From an uncultured Eubacteriales bacterium (lineage in GTDB: Bacteria; Bacillota; Clostridia; Oscillospirales; Oscillospiraceae), in assembly GCA_934597725.1 (NCBI GenBank), contig CAKTSK010000008.1, positions 1 to 64,000 on the forward strand: 64,000 bases of DNA. Direction: 5' to 3'. Shown here piece after piece: positions 38,200 to 47,735 of this stretch. The position numbers and the translations under genes were made by a program. The notes under the pieces are model-generated. The model was not told the DNA's origin and searched no databases. It saw only the letters and a list, made by a program, of their open reading frames with translations. Numbering within the stretch: the stretch's first letter is position 1; every line of letters begins with the position of its first letter.

Positions 38200-39774
38200 A
38201 TGTCGTTTACGACCCTTCCCTTCCTGGCCTTGGTGGTCCTGGCCGTCGTGATCTATTATCTGCTGCCCCAGCGGGTGCAGTGGGCTGCCCTGCTGGGCGC
38301 CAGTCTGGTGTTCTACGGGGTGGGCGGCGGCAGGACCATCCTCTATGTCTTTTACACCACCGCCACAGTCTATGCCGCCGGGCGGCTGCTGGGGCGGTAC
38401 AACGACCTGCGCCGGGCCGCCCCCAAAGAGGAGAAAAAAGCCGTTGCGGCCAAATACAAACCCTATCGCCGGGCGGTGGTGCTGGTTGCCTGCCTGGCGA
38501 ATTTTGTGCTGCTGTATCTGCTCAAATACTGGAACTTCACCGCTGACCTGCTCCAGCCCCTGGTCGATACCCTGCGTCCGGGCAGCCAGCTCCCTCTGTC
38601 CGAGCTGGTGCTGCCGCTGGGCATCTCCTTTTTTATGTTCCAGTCCATCGGCTATGTGATCGACGTCTACCGGGACAAGTATCCCCCGGAGCGCAACTTT
38701 GCCAAGCTGCTGCTCTTCGTCTCCTTCTTCCCCCAGATGGTCCAGGGCCCCATCAGCCGCTTCGATCAGCTCTCCCCCCAGCTGCTGGCCAGCCGGAAGC
38801 TGGACTTCACCGACCTGAAATACGGCATCCAGCTGGCCATGTGGGGGTATTTCAAAAAACTGGTCATTGCCGACCGGGCCGCTGTGCTGGTCAACACGGT
38901 TCTGGACGACCCCTGGTCTTACAGCGGCAGCGTCATTGCCGTGGGGGTGCTGTTTTACTGCATCCAGCTCTATGGGGACTTCTCCGGCGGCATCGACATC
39001 ACCCGCGGGGTGGCCCGCCTGTTCGGCATCGACCTGGCAGAAAACTTCCGCCGGCCGCTCTATGCCACTTCGCTGACCGATTTCTGGCGGCGGTGGCACA
39101 TCACCCTGGGGGCCTGGATGCGGGACTATCTGTTCTATCCCCTCTCCCTGTCGAAACCCTTCGGCAGGCTGGGGAAGTTCAGCCGGAAGCACCTCAAGGG
39201 CAAGCTGGGGAAGATCCTGCCCACCTCCCTGGCCACCTTCCTCATCTATTTCGTCATCGGCATCTGGCACGGCGCCAACTGGCGGTATGTGGCCTTTGGC
39301 TTCTGGAACGGCGCCATCATCACCGTCTCCCTGCTGCTGGCCCCCCAGTTCCTGCGCTGGAAGCAGGCCCTGCACATCGACGACACGTCCAGGGGCTGGC
39401 ACCTGTTTCAGCTGGTCCGCACCAACGTGCTGGTGTTTTTCGGCCGCTACATCACCCGGGCCCCCCGGTTCCTCACCGCCGTCTGGATGGTCAAGGAGAC
39501 CCTGCTCCACCCCAACCTGCCCGACCTCTGCAACGGCACCCTGCTGACCCTGGGGCTGGCAGGGGGCGACTTCGTGGTCCTGTTCTGCGGGGTGGCCGTG
39601 ATGCTGGCCGCCGAGTGGTACCAGGAGAAGCGGGGCCACCTGCGGCCCATGCTGGAGCGCCGGTCGCCTCTGGTGCAGTGGTTTGCCATTCTGGTGCCCC
39701 TGGTGGTGCTGTTCTGCTGTGGTGTGCTGCGGGCGGACTACATCTCCTCGGACTTTATCTACAAGCAATTCTGA
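38200..39774 (+). CDS. dltB: MBOAT membrane O-acyltransferase (DltB/AlgI-like)
   Basis: 524 residues with about eleven hydrophobic segments. The MBOAT core is clear: LPLGISFFMFQSIGYVIDVY, FFPQMVQGPI, LYGDFSGGIDITRG, TDFWRRWHITLG and the catalytic histidine in VIGIWHGANWRYVAFG. It is longer than classical DltB (about 400) and close to AlgI-type transferases. It should move the acyl group from the carrier across the membrane to an extracellular polymer. It starts two bases after the carrier stop. Confidence 0.88.
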   Translation: MSFTTLPFLALVVLAVVIYYLLPQRVQWAALLGASLVFYGVGGGRTILYVFYTTATVYAAGRLLGRYNDLRRAAPKEEKKAVAAKYKPYRRAVVLVACLANFVLLYLLKYWNFTADLLQPLVDTLRPGSQLPLSELVLPLGISFFMFQSIGYVIDVYRDKYPPERNFAKLLLFVSFFPQMVQGPISRFDQLSPQLLASRKLDFTDLKYGIQLAMWGYFKKLVIADRAAVLVNTVLDDPWSYSGSVIAVGVLFYCIQLYGDFSGGIDITRGVARLFGIDLAENFRRPLYATSLTDFWRRWHITLGAWMRDYLFYPLSLSKPFGRLGKFSRKHLKGKLGKILPTSLATFLIYFVIGIWHGANWRYVAFGFWNGAIITVSLLLAPQFLRWKQALHIDDTSRGWHLFQLVRTNVLVFFGRYITRAPRFLTAVWMVKETLLHPNLPDLCNGTLLTLGLAGGDFVVLFCGVAVMLAAEWYQEKRGHLRPMLERRSPLVQWFAILVPLVVLFCCGVLRADYISSDFIYKQF

Positions 39775-39790
39775 CGAACAGGAGGTCTGC

Positions 39791-41644
39791 ATGACATCGA
39801 AACGATGGCTGGCCCTTTTTCTGGCCACCCTGCTGCTGCTGGGGGCCGCCGTGCTGGGCTTTAACTATGTGGTCGATCCCTATGGCGTCTTTTCTCACCA
39901 GATGCTTTCATGGCCGTCTTACGCCATGACCCTCAACCCCAGAGCCGCCAAGATGGACTATCTGAAGGAGCATCATCAGGAATACGACTCCTATCTGCTG
40001 GGCTGCTCCTCCACCAGTTCCTTTCCGGTGGAATCCCTGAACCAGTACCTGGACGCCCGCTTTTACAACATGATCATGTACGGCGCGGATATGCTGGACG
40101 TAGAGGAAGAGGCCCTCTATCTGCTGGAACATTATGAGGTCAAAAATCTGGTGGTGAACGTCTATCTGGACAACGCCCGGGACTACGACACCCTCCCCGA
40201 TCCCGCCCGCTCCTACACCATGCCCCCGGAAACCACCGGGCAGAGCGCCGCCGCGTATTACGGACAATATCTGTTTCTGGACCCCCGCCACAGCCTGGAA
40301 AAGCTGACGGATCTGTCCCAGGACACCTACCTGTCCCAGCCCTTTGACGTGTTCTGCGCCGAGACCGGCGCCTATGACAAGCTGGCCCGGGACGCAGAGT
40401 CCATCGGCGACATGGACCGGTATCTGGAAACCTACCCGGTCTTTGCCAACTATCCCCCGGCCAGCAACACCACCCAGGAGGAGGCCATCACCGGCACACT
40501 GGACTCTCTGGCCCGCATCCGGGACCGCTGTGCAGAGAAAGGGGTCAACTTTCTGGTCCTCACCGCCCCGGTCTATGCCGATTATCTGGCCTATTACGAC
40601 TGGGATCAGGTGGTGGACTTCTATACCCGCCTGGCGGATGTGACGCCCTACTGGGACTTCTCCTACAGCTCCGTGAGCTTTGAGCCCCGGTATTTCTACG
40701 ACGAGACCCATTTCCGCAACTGCGTGGGAGAAATGGCGCTGGCCCGGATCTTCGGCGACGAGAGCCGCTATCTCCCCGAGGACTTCGGCGTCTATGTGAC
40801 CCCGGAGAATGTTCAGGCCCACTGGGAGCAGCTGGCGCAGACTGCGCCTCTGGACCAGGAGGACTACACCGCCCGGGTGCCGGTGCTCATGTATCACCAC
40901 ATCGACGAGGAGGGCGACAGCGAGACCAACATCACCCCCGCCCTCTTTGAGGCCCACATCGCCGCCCTGGCCCAGGCAGGCTACACCGCCGTCTTTCCTG
41001 ACCAGCTGGCCGCCTACGTCAACCAGGGCGTCCCCCTGCCGGAAAAGCCCATCGTCCTCACCTTTGACGACGGCTATCTGAGCAACTATGACTATGCCTG
41101 GCCCATTTTGGAGAAATACGGCATGGTGGCCACCATCTTCATGATCGGCTCCACCACCGGCAACACCACCCACTACAAGGACACCGACCATCCCATCACC
41201 CCCCACTTCTCCTACGCGCAGGGCGCGGAAATGGTGGCCTCCGGGGTGATCTCCCTGCAAAGCCACACCTATGACATGCACCAGTGGGGTCCCTACGAAA
41301 AGACCGACCGCCCCCGGGAAAACATCCTTCCCCTGGAAGGAGAATCCGACGAGGACTACCGGGCTTTTCTGACCGCAGACTGCCAGAAAAGCCGGCAGAC
41401 CATCGAGGAGGGCACCGGGGAAGACAACGTCCATGTGTTGGCTTACCCCAGCGGGGCCTGGAATCCGCTGGCGCAGGCTACCCTGCTGGAAAATGGGTTT
41501 GACATCACCTTCACCACTCAGGTCGGCTGCAACACGCTGGTCAAGGGACTGCCCCAGTCTTTGCTGGGGCTGTGCCGGTACAACGTCACCCAGGCCGTCT
41601 CCGTGGAACAGGTACTGTCCTGGGCCGGGGATGCCAGAGGCTGA
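39791..41644 (+). CDS. Fusion of SGNH (DltD-like) domain and polysaccharide deacetylase
   Basis: 617 residues with one N-terminal membrane anchor (LALFLATLLLLGAAVLGF). The first part (about 25-345) is SGNH-like: the nucleophile in LLGCSSTSSFP and the Asp/His dyad in YDETHFRN near 300, in the position of DltD or AlgJ/X partners of MBOAT enzymes. The second part (about 360-610) is a NodB deacetylase: VLMYHHID, the metal Asp in VLTFDDGYLSNYDYAW, the His pair in LQSHTYDMH and LAYPSGAWN. Both halves would face outside. It starts 17 bases after dltB, with AGGAGG upstream. Confidence 0.85.
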   Translation: MTSKRWLALFLATLLLLGAAVLGFNYVVDPYGVFSHQMLSWPSYAMTLNPRAAKMDYLKEHHQEYDSYLLGCSSTSSFPVESLNQYLDARFYNMIMYGADMLDVEEEALYLLEHYEVKNLVVNVYLDNARDYDTLPDPARSYTMPPETTGQSAAAYYGQYLFLDPRHSLEKLTDLSQDTYLSQPFDVFCAETGAYDKLARDAESIGDMDRYLETYPVFANYPPASNTTQEEAITGTLDSLARIRDRCAEKGVNFLVLTAPVYADYLAYYDWDQVVDFYTRLADVTPYWDFSYSSVSFEPRYFYDETHFRNCVGEMALARIFGDESRYLPEDFGVYVTPENVQAHWEQLAQTAPLDQEDYTARVPVLMYHHIDEEGDSETNITPALFEAHIAALAQAGYTAVFPDQLAAYVNQGVPLPEKPIVLTFDDGYLSNYDYAWPILEKYGMVATIFMIGSTTGNTTHYKDTDHPITPHFSYAQGAEMVASGVISLQSHTYDMHQWGPYEKTDRPRENILPLEGESDEDYRAFLTADCQKSRQTIEEGTGEDNVHVLAYPSGAWNPLAQATLLENGFDITFTTQVGCNTLVKGLPQSLLGLCRYNVTQAVSVEQVLSWAGDARG

Positions 41645-41670
41645 CCCCATCAACCACCACAGACAACGCA

Positions 41671-41722
41671 AGCCCCCTGATGCAGTTCCCTTTCTGGACT
41701 GCATCAGGGGGCTTGTTTCTTG
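41671..41722 (+). terminator. Terminator of the dlt-like operon
   Basis: A perfect 16-base stem (AGCCCCCTGATGCAGT and complement) with an 11-base loop, then TGTTTCTTG. It also lies just past the end of the convergent MATE gene. Confidence 0.85.
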
Positions 41723-41753
41723 TCTTATTAAGGTAGTCCCGCACCTTCACTCG

Positions 41754-43091
41754 TCATGCCGGTCCCTTTGTCAGGCTGCGCCGCCAGAGGCCGGTGCGCT
41801 CGTAAATGTAACCCAGGGGGACCGAGGAAATGGGCGCAATGGCGCAGGCCCAGAAGATCCCCACCAGACCGAAGAAATGGTTGAACAGTACGCCCAGCAC
41901 CACCCGCACCAGAATGCAGTTGAGCAGGCTGGAGGCCAGGGCAAAGAGGGTGTGACCCGCCCCCATGGGCAGGGCATTGTAGACCATAAAGCTGGCGTAA
42001 AAGATCTGTCCCAGGATCTCGATCCGCAGGTTCTGCACCGCAATGGCCATGGTGGCCGGGTCCGGGTTGAAGATCATCAGGATCTGGGGGGCAAAGAGTT
42101 CAATGACCACAATGATCCCCGCCGTGACCCCCAGCGACCAGCGCATGGCCACATGGACCACCCGGCTGGCCCGGTCGAACTTCCCCGCCCCCAGGCACTG
42201 GGCCACCATGGTGGTGGCGGCCGTATACAGGGCCAGGGTGAACATCAGCGCCACGTCCTTGATCTTGGCACAGATGCCGCTGGCCGCCGAGGCTTCCACC
42301 CCGTAGCGGTTGATGAGGAAGGTCATGATCAGCCAGGACAGGCCCACCACCGTCATCTGAATGGCGCTGGGGATGCCCAGCTTGAGCATCTGCACCAGCT
42401 TTTCCCGGTGGATCTGCCACTGCCGCCGGACCAGGCCAAACAGGTCATGGTGGCGGAGCACATAGGCCAGACAGACCAGAAAACTGGCCCACTGCGCCAG
42501 GACCGTGGCCAGGGCCGCGCCCAGCACACCCCAGCGGAACAGGCCCATAAACAGGCAGTCCAGCACGATGTTGCACCCCGCCGTCACGGCGACGCAGTAA
42601 AAGGGCTGTTTGGAGTTGCCCACGGAACGGAGCATGGCCGCCAAGGCATTGTAGCCGAAAATGGCGGGCAGACCGAAGGCGCACACCCGCAGATAACCCG
42701 TGGCCTCGTCCAGGGCGGGAGCGCCCAGCGCCAGGAGCATCGGCCGGCTGAGAAGGCCCACCACCGCCAGCATCACGATCCCCGCCAGCAGAGAGAAGGA
42801 GAAGAGGGTCTGGTTGGTCTGCTTGCGCTGCTCATGGGCCCGGGCGCCGAAATACTGGCCCATCAGGATATTGCCGCCGGTGGTGATGCCCATGATCACC
42901 TGGGTCAGCAGCAGCATGACCTGGCTGGCATTGTTGATGGCCGAGATCCCCGCCTTGCCCACAAACCAGCCGGCCACGATCAGGTCCGTAATAGAGTAGG
43001 CTGACTGGAGCAGGGACGACAAGACCACCGGCCCGGCATACACGATCAGTTTCTTCCAGATGACCCCCTGGGTCAGGTCCATTTCCCGCAC
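41754..43091 (-). CDS. MATE family efflux transporter
   Basis: 445 residues, twelve expected helices in two repeats. The N-terminal repeat begins LIVYAGPVVLSSLLQSAYS with GWFVGKAGISAINNA, and the middle has GAALATVLAQWASF, typical of the NorM/DinF-like branch. It exports cationic drugs or metabolites using Na+ or H+; the substrate is unknown. The start is GTG after GAGGAGG with 8-base spacing; a putative promoter precedes it. Confidence 0.9.
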   Translation of the reverse strand: MREMDLTQGVIWKKLIVYAGPVVLSSLLQSAYSITDLIVAGWFVGKAGISAINNASQVMLLLTQVIMGITTGGNILMGQYFGARAHEQRKQTNQTLFSFSLLAGIVMLAVVGLLSRPMLLALGAPALDEATGYLRVCAFGLPAIFGYNALAAMLRSVGNSKQPFYCVAVTAGCNIVLDCLFMGLFRWGVLGAALATVLAQWASFLVCLAYVLRHHDLFGLVRRQWQIHREKLVQMLKLGIPSAIQMTVVGLSWLIMTFLINRYGVEASAASGICAKIKDVALMFTLALYTAATTMVAQCLGAGKFDRASRVVHVAMRWSLGVTAGIIVVIELFAPQILMIFNPDPATMAIAVQNLRIEILGQIFYASFMVYNALPMGAGHTLFALASSLLNCILVRVVLGVLFNHFFGLVGIFWACAIAPISSVPLGYIYERTGLWRRSLTKGPA

Positions 43092-43148
43092 GGCATCCGC
43101 CTCCTCTGCGCTGCGTCATCCCTTTGGGCCGCAGCGGTATTCTGTGTC

Positions 43149-43177
43149 ATCATACCACAGTTTTTTCGGTTTTGAAA
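43149..43177 (-). promoter_or_regulatory. Probable promoter of the MATE gene
   Basis: Minus strand: TTTCAA, 17-base spacer, TATGAT, about 50 bases before the GTG start. Confidence 0.5.
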
Positions 43178-43217
43178 GGGTGTCTGTCCGACGGAACAAA
43201 GATTGTCGATTTCCGAT

Positions 43218-43246
43218 TTGCGTCTTTTGGTATTCTATGCTATGAT
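43218..43246 (+). promoter_or_regulatory. Promoter of the trkA-trkH operon
   Basis: TTGCGT, 17-base spacer, TATGAT with a TGC extension just before the -10. It is divergent to the MATE promoter, about 65 bases away. Confidence 0.6.
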
Positions 43247-43315
43247 GAGGATACTTTTTTGAGCGATAGAGTCCCTGCGGCGGCCCCCGCTGCCGGAGGG
43301 GAAGGAGGATGCTGC

Positions 43316-44680
43316 TTGAATATCATCATCGTCGGCGCCGGCAAAGTGGGCTCCACCCTGGCCGCTTACCTCTCCCGGGAGGATCATGACGTCACCATCA
43401 TCGACAACGACGACGCCGCCATCCATCGCGCCAGCGACACCCTGGATGTAATGTGCATCAAAGGGCCCGGCGCTGCGCCCTCGGTCCTGCGGGAGGCCGG
43501 CGCAGAGGACGCCGACCTGGTCCTGGCCACCACCAACATGGACGAAGTGAACATGCTCTGTGCCCTCACCGCCAAGCGCCTGGGGACCAAATACACCATC
43601 GCCCGCATCCGGGATGTGTCCTATACCAGCGACCTGCCCGCCCTGCAAAAGGATCTGAACATCGACGCCGTCATCAACCCCGAATACTCCACCGCCCTGG
43701 AGATCTCCCGGCTGCTCCGGTTCCCGGCGGCGGCCAACGTCGATACGTTCTTCCGGGGCAAGGTGGAGATGATCGGCATCCGCGTGCGGGAGGAAGACCC
43801 CATCGTGGGCATCCCCCTCTCCGACCTGTTCCGCCGCACCAGCAGCCTGTCCATCCTCTTTTCCGCTGCGGAACGCAAGGGCGAGGTCATCATCCCCAAC
43901 GGTGATTTCATTCCCCGGGTGGGGGACAAGCTCTACGTCACCGGCAGCCCCAAAGACCTCTATTCCTATCTGCGCACCCTGGGGCGGGATCTGCCCAAGA
44001 TCCACTCGGCCTTTCTCATCGGCGGCAGCCGCATTGCCCACTACCTGTCCAAAATGCTCCTGTCCATGGGCGTGCGGGTGACCCTGGTGGAGAGCAACGA
44101 GGCCCACTGCCGGGCCCTGTCCGAATGGCTCCCCGATGCCCTCATCCTCCACGGCGACGGCACCGACCAGGAGCTGCTGCACTCGGAACACTTCACCAAC
44201 AACGACGCCTTCATCGCCCTTACCGGCCGGGACGAGGACAACCTGATCTCCGCCCTCTACGCCCAGCAGCAGGGCCTGCGGAAGGTGGTGGCCAAGTCCA
44301 ACCGGGTCAACTACTCCGACGTGGTCCAGGCCGCCGGGCTTGACTGCGTGGTGGCCCCCAAGCTCATCACTGTGGCCCGCATCCTCCGGCTGGTCCGGGG
44401 GCTGCAGGACAAGAGCGGCAGCGTCATGCTCTCCCTGCACCGGATCGCAGACACCGACGCGGAGGCCGCCGAGTTCATCCTGCACGAGAGCACGCCCCAT
44501 CTGGGCACCCCCCTGAAAGACCTGTCCATCCGCAAGGGATTCCTCATCGTGGCTCTGCTCCATGAGAACCAGGTGGTGATCCCCTCCGGTACCACCGTTC
44601 TCTCGCCGGGCGACCGGGTCATCGTCATCTCTCACAACAAAGAGATCCAGACCTTCCGCGACATTTTTCAGAACGGCTGA
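43316..44680 (+). CDS. trkA: Trk system potassium-uptake regulator TrkA
   Basis: 454 residues in two RCK modules. Each has an NAD-binding Rossmann motif (LNIIIVGAGKVGSTLAAYL at the start; SAFLIGGSRIAHYLSKML near 225) and a TrkA_C domain (for example VREEDPIVGIPLSDLF and LGTPLKDLSIRKGFLIVALL). It gates TrkH in response to nucleotides. I chose the TTG at 43316 since AAGGAGG lies 7 bases upstream and the conserved LNIIIVGAG starts there; no ATG fits. Confidence 0.92.
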   Translation: MNIIIVGAGKVGSTLAAYLSREDHDVTIIDNDDAAIHRASDTLDVMCIKGPGAAPSVLREAGAEDADLVLATTNMDEVNMLCALTAKRLGTKYTIARIRDVSYTSDLPALQKDLNIDAVINPEYSTALEISRLLRFPAAANVDTFFRGKVEMIGIRVREEDPIVGIPLSDLFRRTSSLSILFSAAERKGEVIIPNGDFIPRVGDKLYVTGSPKDLYSYLRTLGRDLPKIHSAFLIGGSRIAHYLSKMLLSMGVRVTLVESNEAHCRALSEWLPDALILHGDGTDQELLHSEHFTNNDAFIALTGRDEDNLISALYAQQQGLRKVVAKSNRVNYSDVVQAAGLDCVVAPKLITVARILRLVRGLQDKSGSVMLSLHRIADTDAEAAEFILHESTPHLGTPLKDLSIRKGFLIVALLHENQVVIPSGTTVLSPGDRVIVISHNKEIQTFRDIFQNG

Positions 44681-44700
44681 CCCGCCCCCTTTCAAGACAG

Positions 44701-46137
44701 ATGAACTATAAACTGATGCTGCGTATGCTTGGGCGCACCCTCCAGGTCGAGGCCCTGGCGCTGCTGCTGCCCATGGCGATCACGCTGTTTTATCACGAGG
44801 ACCCCTTCCCCTTCCTCGCCTCCCTCCTGCCCATCGCCCTGGTGGGCACCCTGCTGGCCCACATCCCCTCCCAGGCGGCGTTCTTTTCCCAGGAGGGTTT
44901 TACGGCAGTGGGGCTTATCTGGGTGGTGCTGTGTCTGTTCGGAGCCCTCCCCTTCTGGTTTTCTGGCTGCTTTGCCTCCTTTGCCGACTGCCTGTTTGAG
45001 ATCGTCTCCGGTTTCACCACCACCGGCGCCACCATTCTCTCTGACATCGAGGTGCTGCCTCGGGGGATCTTGTTCTGGCGTTCGCTCTCCTCCTGGTTCG
45101 GCGGCATGGGGGTCTTGCTGTTTACGCTGGCCTTTCTGCCCAAAGTCGGTGACCGCACCCAGATTTTGGTCCACGCGGAGGTTCCCGGACCCATTGCTTC
45201 CAAGCTGGTTCCCCAAACAGTTCACTCCTCCCGCATTTTATATTTTATGTACTTCGCCCTCACCGGTGCAGAGATCGTCGCCTTTCTGCTGGCAGGGATG
45301 CCCCTGTATGACGCCGTGGTGACTACGTTCGCCTGCGTCTGTACCGGGGGTTTTTCTGTGCGGAATCTCAGCCTGGCGGGATACGGCCTGCCAGCCTGCG
45401 AGATCATTGCCGTGGTGTTCATGGTGCTGGGTTCCCTGAATTTTCTCATCTTTTTCCTGCTTTGCACCGGCCGGAGGAAACAGATCTTCCGCAGCGATGA
45501 GCTGCGCTTCTTCCTCTGGATCACAGCCGGTTCTTCCCTGCTGATCTTTTGCAATATCCTTCCCCAGTACGACGCCGCCGGACACGCCCTGCGGGACGCT
45601 GTGTTTCAGGTGACCTCCATTCTCTCCACCTCAGGATTTTCCACCACAGACTACACCAACTGGCCCACCTTTTCGCAGGCCATGCTGGTGCTGCTGATGT
45701 TCGTGGGCGGCTGTTCCGGCAGCACTGCCGGCAGCATCAAGTGCGGCCGTATCCTGCTGCTGCTGCGCTGCGCCCGCCGTTCCCTGCTCCGCCTTTCCCA
45801 TCCCCGGTCGGTCCAGGTGGTCCGGCTGGACGGAAAGCTGATCGAGGAACCCGCCCTGCGGTCGGTCTTTTCCTTCGTTCTCTGCTTTTTCCTCCTGCTG
45901 GGAACAGGTTGTTTGGTGGTCAGCCTGGACGGGTTTTCCATGACCACCACCTTCACCGCCACCTTAGGGTGCCTGAGCAATGTCGGCCCCGGTCTGGACG
46001 GTGTCGGACCGGTGTCCAACTTTGCTGCACTGTCTTCCTGTTCCAAAATGGTCCTCTCCCTGTTTATGTTGGTGGGACGATTGGAGATCTTCCCCATTCT
46101 CCTGCTACTGCAACCTTCCACTTGGAGACGCGCCTGA
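44701..46137 (+). CDS. trkH: Trk potassium channel subunit TrkH, first copy
   Basis: 478 residues with four M1-P-M2 repeats. The P-loop glycines appear in SGFTTTGATIL, VCTGGFSVRN, LSTSGFSTTD and LSNVGPGLDG, which form the K+ filter. The start follows trkA by 20 bases but has only a weak ribosome site, so expression may depend on coupling. It is very similar throughout to the next gene, as expected for a tandem duplicate. Confidence 0.92.
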   Translation: MNYKLMLRMLGRTLQVEALALLLPMAITLFYHEDPFPFLASLLPIALVGTLLAHIPSQAAFFSQEGFTAVGLIWVVLCLFGALPFWFSGCFASFADCLFEIVSGFTTTGATILSDIEVLPRGILFWRSLSSWFGGMGVLLFTLAFLPKVGDRTQILVHAEVPGPIASKLVPQTVHSSRILYFMYFALTGAEIVAFLLAGMPLYDAVVTTFACVCTGGFSVRNLSLAGYGLPACEIIAVVFMVLGSLNFLIFFLLCTGRRKQIFRSDELRFFLWITAGSSLLIFCNILPQYDAAGHALRDAVFQVTSILSTSGFSTTDYTNWPTFSQAMLVLLMFVGGCSGSTAGSIKCGRILLLLRCARRSLLRLSHPRSVQVVRLDGKLIEEPALRSVFSFVLCFFLLLGTGCLVVSLDGFSMTTTFTATLGCLSNVGPGLDGVGPVSNFAALSSCSKMVLSLFMLVGRLEIFPILLLLQPSTWRRA

Positions 46138-46163
46138 CCGTCTCCCCGCCCGGTATCTGCTCT

Positions 46164-47600
46164 ATGAATTACAAGTTGATGCTCCGCACCTTGGGGCGCA
46201 CCCTGCAGCTGGAGGCCCTGTGCCTGCTGCTGCCCATGATGGTCTCTCTGCTCTATCAGGAAGACCCTCTCCCCTTCCTGTATACCATCTTTCTCCTGGC
46301 CGTCCTGGGAACGCTGCTGGCCCGTCTGCGGGCCCGGCCGGATTTCTATTCCCGGGAGGGCTTTGCCGTGGTTGGCCTGATCTGGCTGGCGCTGAGTCTG
46401 TTCGGCGCGCTCCCCTTCTGGTTCTCCGGGGAGTTCGCCTCCTACATCGACTGCTTTTTTGAGATCGTCTCTGCCTTCACCACCACCGGCGCTTCCATCC
46501 TGACCGCCGTGGAACCCCTTCCCCGAGGAATTCTTTTCTGGCGCTCCTTCTCCTCCTGGGTGGGCGGCATGGGCGTGCTGATCTTCACCCTGGCTTTCCT
46601 GCCCAAGGTGGGTGGCCGTACCCAGGTGCTGGTCCAGGCCGAGGCCACCGGCCCGGTGAGCAACAAGCTGGTCCCGAAAACGGCCTTGTCTGCCCGCATC
46701 CTTTATTTTATGTACATCGCCCTCACCGTTCTGGAGATCATCGCCCTGTGCCTTGCCGGAATGCCCCTGTACGACTCCCTGGTCACCACCTTTGCCACCG
46801 TCTGCACCGGCGGCTTCTCGGTCATGAACACCAGCATCGCCGCCTACGGCCTGCCGGCCTGCGAGATCATCATCACAGTCTTCATGCTCTTGTGTTCCCT
46901 GAACTTCGCCCTTTTCTTCCTGGTCCTCACCGGCCGGGTCCGGCAGGCTCTGGGCAGCGATGAGCTGCGCTTTTTCCTGCTGGCGGTGGCCCTGTCCTCG
47001 GTCATCATCTTCGTCAATATCCTGCCGATGTACGATTCTGCCGGACGGGCTTTGCGGGACACCCTGTTCCAGGTGGCTTCGGTGGTCTCCACCACAGGCT
47101 TTTCCACCGCAGACTTCGCCCTCTGGCCCACCCTGTCCCAGTTTATCCTAGTGCTGCTGATGTTCCTGGGCGGCTGCGCCGGCAGTACCGCCGGCGGCTT
47201 GAAAGCCTCCCGGGTGCTGCTCATGATCCGCTGCGCCCACCGCTCCCTGTCCCGGCTGTCCCATCCCCGGGTGGTCAAGGTAGTCAAGCTGGACGGGAAA
47301 GCCGTGGACGAGGACACCCTGAACACCGTCTTTGTCTTCTTCACCTGCTTCTTCCTGGTGCTGGGCGGGACGTGCCTGGTGGTCAGCCTGGACGGCTTCT
47401 CCCTGACCACCTCCTGCAGCGCCGCGCTGGCCTGCCTGAGCAACATCGGCCCGGGCCTGGAGGCCGTGGGACCCATGGGGAATTTCGCCGCTTTTTCCGG
47501 GCTGAGCAAGCTCACCCTGTCCCTGGCCATGCTCATCGGCCGCCTAGAGATCTTCCCCATTCTGATCCTGCTCCAGCCGGCCACCTGGCGGCGAAATTGA
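46164..47600 (+). CDS. trkH: Trk potassium channel subunit TrkH, second copy
   Basis: 478 residues, exactly the length of the first copy, starting MNYKLMLRTLGRTLQ versus MNYKLMLRMLGRTLQ. P-loops are SAFTTTGASIL, VCTGGFSVMN, VSTTGFSTAD and LSNIGPGLEA. Differences are spread over the whole length, so the duplication is not recent. The third filter loop differs (STTG here, STSG in copy one), which could tune ion selectivity or affinity. No strong ribosome site precedes the ATG. Confidence 0.92.
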   Translation: MNYKLMLRTLGRTLQLEALCLLLPMMVSLLYQEDPLPFLYTIFLLAVLGTLLARLRARPDFYSREGFAVVGLIWLALSLFGALPFWFSGEFASYIDCFFEIVSAFTTTGASILTAVEPLPRGILFWRSFSSWVGGMGVLIFTLAFLPKVGGRTQVLVQAEATGPVSNKLVPKTALSARILYFMYIALTVLEIIALCLAGMPLYDSLVTTFATVCTGGFSVMNTSIAAYGLPACEIIITVFMLLCSLNFALFFLVLTGRVRQALGSDELRFFLLAVALSSVIIFVNILPMYDSAGRALRDTLFQVASVVSTTGFSTADFALWPTLSQFILVLLMFLGGCAGSTAGGLKASRVLLMIRCAHRSLSRLSHPRVVKVVKLDGKAVDEDTLNTVFVFFTCFFLVLGGTCLVVSLDGFSLTTSCSAALACLSNIGPGLEAVGPMGNFAAFSGLSKLTLSLAMLIGRLEIFPILILLQPATWRRN

Positions 47601-47707
47601 CGGGAAATCCGTCCTTATAAGTCCGCCATTTTTACCCATTTCTTCACCGTCTTTTTTGTGCTTTTTGTGAAATCTTTTCGAAAGGACAGAAAAAAATGAC
47701 ATGAGGC

Positions 47708-47735
47708 TTGCAATTCCTTTGCGATATGCTAAAAT
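47708..47735 (+). promoter_or_regulatory. Promoter of hppA
   Basis: TTGCAA, 16-base spacer, TAAAAT with TGC just before the -10. It lies in the 200-base A+T-rich gap after the second trkH; no clear terminator separates the two units. Confidence 0.65.

Noticed and set aside
44701..47600. Two trkH copies as an assembly artefact
   Set aside because: The copies differ throughout in sequence, so a collapsed or duplicated assembly repeat does not explain them.
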